Shown here in pieces: positions 5,373 through 7,176 of a DNA stretch of 7,176 nt. The stretch's first letter is position 1. Each line of letters begins with the position of its first letter. The position numbers were made by a program, and so were the translations under genes. Source of the stretch: an uncultured Agathobaculum sp. (GTDB lineage Bacteria; Bacillota; Clostridia; Oscillospirales; Butyricicoccaceae); the NCBI GenBank assembly GCA_944376955.1, contig CALWEB010000110.1:1-7176 (forward strand). Reading direction: 5' to 3'. The notes under the pieces were generated by a model. It was not told the origin of the DNA. It saw only the letters and a program-made list of their open reading frames with translations, and searched no databases.

Positions 5373-6917
5373 ATGGAGAACCATCAGTTTGTTCTGGTGC
5401 TGGATTTTGGCGGGCAGTATAATCAGTTGATTGCGCGCCGCGTACGCGAACATCACGTATACTGCGAGGTGAAGCCTTATAAGACCTCGGTGGATGAGAT
5501 TCGTGCAATGAACCCAATCGGCATTATTTTTACCGGTGGGCCGAATAGTGTGTATGATGAAAAGTCGCCCAAATGCGACCCGGCACTGTTTGAGCTGGGG
5601 ATTCCGGTGCTGGGTATTTGCTATGGCTGTCAGCTTATGGCGCACACGCTGGGCGGTGAAGTAACGGCGGCGCAGGAGGACACTGCGCGTGAATATGGCA
5701 AGACCGAAACGTTTTACAATACTTCCTGCAAGCTGTTTAAGGGACTGCCGGAGCAGGGCATTTCCTGGATGAGCCATGGGGATTACATGGCAAAGGTGCC
5801 GGAAGGCTTCTCGCTGGTTGCCCATACTGAGATGTGTCCGACCGCAGCGATTGCGGACGAAGCGCGCGGTTTCTATGGGGTGCAGTATCATCCGGAAGTG
5901 AACCATACTGAGAACGGCACGCTGATGCTTAAGAACTTCCTGTATGAGGTTTGTGGCGCCAAGGGTGACTGGACGATGGAGGATTACAAGAACCGTTCGA
6001 TCCAGTCTATTCGCGAGAAGGTTGGCGACGGCAAGGTTCTGCTGGCGCTGTCCGGCGGCGTGGATTCGTCGGTTGCGGCTGCTTTGCTGGCTGAGGCGGT
6101 CGGCAATCAGCTTACCTGTGTCTTTGTGGATCATGGTCTGATGCGCAAGAATGAAGGCGATGAGGTAGAGGCGGCGTTTGCCAAGTGGGATATCAACTTT
6201 ATTCGTGTAGATGCTGAGGCGCGTTTCCTAGGCAAATTGGCAGGGGTCAGCGATCCGGAAACCAAGCGCAAGATTATTGGTGAGGAATTCATTCGTGTCT
6301 TCGAAGAGGAAGGCAAGAAGATTGGTAAGGTCGATTATCTGGTTCAAGGCACGATTTATCCTGATGTGATTGAGTCCGGGGCAGGTGATGCTGCGGTAAT
6401 TAAGAGCCATCACAATGTAGGCGGCCTCCCGGACTTTGTGGATTTCAAAGAAATCATCGAGCCACTGCGACTGCTGTTTAAGGATGAAGTCCGTCAGCTC
6501 GGTCGTGAACTTGACTTGCCGGAATACTTGGTAATGCGTCAGCCGTTCCCGGGTCCCGGTTTGGCGATTCGTGTGATTGGTGAGATCACCAAAGAAAAAT
6601 TGGATATCCTGCGGGAAGCAGATTTTATCTTCCGTGATGAGATTGCAAAGGCTGGGCTTGAGCATACGATGAACCAGTATTTTGCGGTACTGACCAATAT
6701 GCGGTCGGTTGGTGTGATGGGTGATGGCCGCACTTACGACTATACGCTGGCACTGCGTTCGGTTACTACCACGGACTTCATGACGGCGGATTGGGCGCGC
6801 ATCCCGTATGAGGTATTGGATCGGATTTCGGTTCGTATCGTAAATGAGGTAAGCCATATTAACCGTATTGTTTATGATATCACGAGCAAACCCCCGGCTA
6901 CCATCGAGTGGGAATAA
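5373..6917 (+). CDS. guaA: GMP synthase (glutamine-hydrolysing)
   Basis: A 514-residue cytoplasmic enzyme converting XMP + ATP + glutamine to GMP, the last step of guanine nucleotide synthesis. The N-terminal class I glutamine amidotransferase (1-195) has the nucleophile C83 in GICYGCQLMAH and the triad partners H173 and E175 in GVQYHPEV. The ATP-pyrophosphatase domain (about 200-390) has the P-loop LALSGGVDSS (224-233), QGTIYPDVIESG and HHNVGGLP. The dimerisation domain begins at RQPFPGPGLAIRVIGE and closes with the invariant KPPATIEWE. Every hallmark is present and the length is standard. I take ATG 5373 as the start because AAAGGAG (5359-5365) is 7 nt upstream and Met-Glu-Asn-His begins the conserved fold; an in-frame GTG at 5352 overlaps that site. 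A free extra cysteine, C86, replaces the more usual methionine next to the nucleophile. It is single-gene, with its own promoter. Confidence 0.97.
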   Translation: MENHQFVLVLDFGGQYNQLIARRVREHHVYCEVKPYKTSVDEIRAMNPIGIIFTGGPNSVYDEKSPKCDPALFELGIPVLGICYGCQLMAHTLGGEVTAAQEDTAREYGKTETFYNTSCKLFKGLPEQGISWMSHGDYMAKVPEGFSLVAHTEMCPTAAIADEARGFYGVQYHPEVNHTENGTLMLKNFLYEVCGAKGDWTMEDYKNRSIQSIREKVGDGKVLLALSGGVDSSVAAALLAEAVGNQLTCVFVDHGLMRKNEGDEVEAAFAKWDINFIRVDAEARFLGKLAGVSDPETKRKIIGEEFIRVFEEEGKKIGKVDYLVQGTIYPDVIESGAGDAAVIKSHHNVGGLPDFVDFKEIIEPLRLLFKDEVRQLGRELDLPEYLVMRQPFPGPGLAIRVIGEITKEKLDILREADFIFRDEIAKAGLEHTMNQYFAVLTNMRSVGVMGDGRTYDYTLALRSVTTTDFMTADWARIPYEVLDRISVRIVNEVSHINRIVYDITSKPPATIEWE

Positions 6918-6922
6918 CTGAC

Positions 6923-6956
6923 AAAACCCGCAAAGCCTTGAAAACACTGGGTTTTT
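6923..6956 (+). terminator. Weak possible guaA terminator
   Basis: AAAACCC (6923-6929) and GGGTTTT (6949-6955) can form a 7-bp stem, but the loop is 19 nt and the T-run is part of the arm. It lies 5 nt after the guaA stop. The much stronger hairpin at 7069-7111 is the more likely end of the transcript. Confidence 0.35.
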
Positions 6957-7049
6957 GAAGCGGAAACGGGGCATTTGATAGCAAATTGATAGCAGATACC
7001 AAAACCGGATTTACTTTGCTCACTCCTGTATAGCGGGTGGTTTGCGGGT
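6926..7049. repeat. Widely spaced 9-bp inverted repeat ACCCGCAAA ... TTTGCGGGT
   Basis: ACCCGCAAA at 6926-6934 is the exact reverse complement of TTTGCGGGT at 7041-7049, with 106 bp between. An 8-bp inverted pair, GGATTTAC (7007-7014) and GTAAATCC (7048-7055), shares its right-hand side. The whole 6918-7068 stretch has no supported gene; its content is these repeats and the direct repeat at 6975-6994. Confidence 0.6.
6975..6994 (+). repeat. Tandem direct repeat TTGATAGCA, 11-bp period
   Basis: TTGATAGCA occurs at 6975-6983 and again at 6986-6994, separated by two bases, so the copies are one helical turn apart. Short direct repeats with helical spacing near the 3' end of a gene are typical of recombinase arm-type sites. 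That reading is an inference. Confidence 0.6.
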
Positions 7050-7068
7050 AAATCCTCCATATCCTAAG

Positions 7069-7111
7069 AAAAAGGTCTTGCTGACTTTCACCAGTCGGCA
7101 AGACCTTTTTT
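7069..7111. terminator. Strong bidirectional terminator
   Basis: AAAAAGGTCTTGC (7069-7081) pairs with GCAAGACCTTTTT (7098-7110). After one U-G wobble (7082/7097), GACT (7083-7086) pairs with AGTC (7093-7096) around a 6-nt loop. It has T-runs on both strands, and the minus-strand stop codon at 7113-7115 is 2 nt away, so it serves that gene and probably also guaA. Confidence 0.9.
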
Positions 7112-7112
7112 G

Positions 7113-7175
7113 CTATTTGTCTTTTCTCTGTTTCTTCAATCCTTTTATCAGAGCATCGCTTAATTCCTTCGAGGG
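7113..7175 (-). CDS. C-terminal end of an unidentified minus-strand gene (partial)
   Basis: Reading leftward from the right edge, 20 codons end in TAG (complement of 7113-7115), immediately followed by the strong terminator at 7069-7111. The visible tail contains SKELSDALIKGLKKQ and ends in a lysine/arginine-rich RKDK, consistent with a helical, basic C-terminus. The gene-stop-then-terminator order is the main reason for accepting it. Twenty residues are too few to name a family; the basic tail and the position next to the guaA 3' end would suit a mobile-element protein, but nothing here shows that. It is convergent with guaA. A second minus-strand frame is also open here but runs through the terminator and into guaA. 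Confidence 0.45.
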   Translation of the reverse strand, partial: PSKELSDALIKGLKKQRKDK

Positions 7176-7176
7176 G

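Noticed and set aside
5292..6134. Minus-strand open frame of 280 codons opposite the guaA start
   Set aside because: It is antisense to conserved GuaA domains and to the guaA promoter, with no family features.
6228..6974. Minus-strand open frame of 248 codons opposite the guaA end
   Set aside because: It is antisense to the GuaA C-terminal domain. Spurious frames opposite the conserved guaA end are common.
6898..7176. Minus-strand frame open from the right edge into guaA
   Set aside because: It reads through the strong terminator at 7069-7111 and ends inside guaA. The alternative frame stopping at 7113 just before the terminator is far more gene-like.
1..7176. tRNA or rRNA genes, CRISPR arrays, insertion sequences, toxin-antitoxin pairs or phage-defence genes
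   Set aside because: No cloverleaf, spaced repeat array, transposase or defence-type domain could be supported on either strand.

Overview
The window looks like a core-genome segment from an anaerobic, spore-forming Clostridia (Firmicutes), probably from the Oscillospiraceae/Butyricicoccaceae area. The evidence is the tail of a SigH-type sporulation sigma factor, an RqcH of Gram-positive type, an SLH-domain exported protein, a DUF1858 redox-disulfide protein typical of anaerobes, strong AGGAGG-type ribosome binding sites and moderately high GC. The genus is an inference from gene content; no search was run.

Layout. Positions 1-164 hold the 3' end of a sigma factor gene (sigH-like, region 4). 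Next come a small eight-cysteine zinc-ribbon protein (242-520) with its own terminator, and a 66-residue DUF1858 protein (671-871) with a clear sigma-A-type promoter and its own terminator. A three-gene cluster follows on the same strand: trmK (922-1611), a Nif3/DUF34 metal-binding protein (1608-2384, overlapping trmK by 4 bp) and rqcH (2397-4172). A long palindromic terminator (about 4178-4213) separates rqcH from a convergent minus-strand gene (4228-5169, TTG start) for a secreted or membrane-anchored protein with an Ig/cadherin-like domain and three SLH repeats. A 203-bp divergent intergenic region with two DNA palindromes and a good promoter leads to guaA (5373-6917). Beyond guaA is about 195 bp of non-coding DNA rich in short direct and inverted repeats, then a strong bidirectional terminator (7069-7111) and the last 20 codons of an unidentified minus-strand gene.

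Function. trmK (tRNA m1A22 methylation) and rqcH (rescue of stalled 60S/50S-nascent chain complexes by alanine tailing) are both translation-related; trmK next to the Nif3-family gene is a common Firmicute arrangement. guaA makes GMP from XMP. The SLH protein is an envelope component unrelated to its neighbours.

Novelty. I see no undescribed multi-gene system here. The points most worth a second look are the repeat-rich DNA just past guaA, whose 3' end is a known integration target in many bacteria; the palindromes in the SLH/guaA intergenic region; and the trmK start, which lies only 10 nt past a strong terminator without a visible ribosome binding site.
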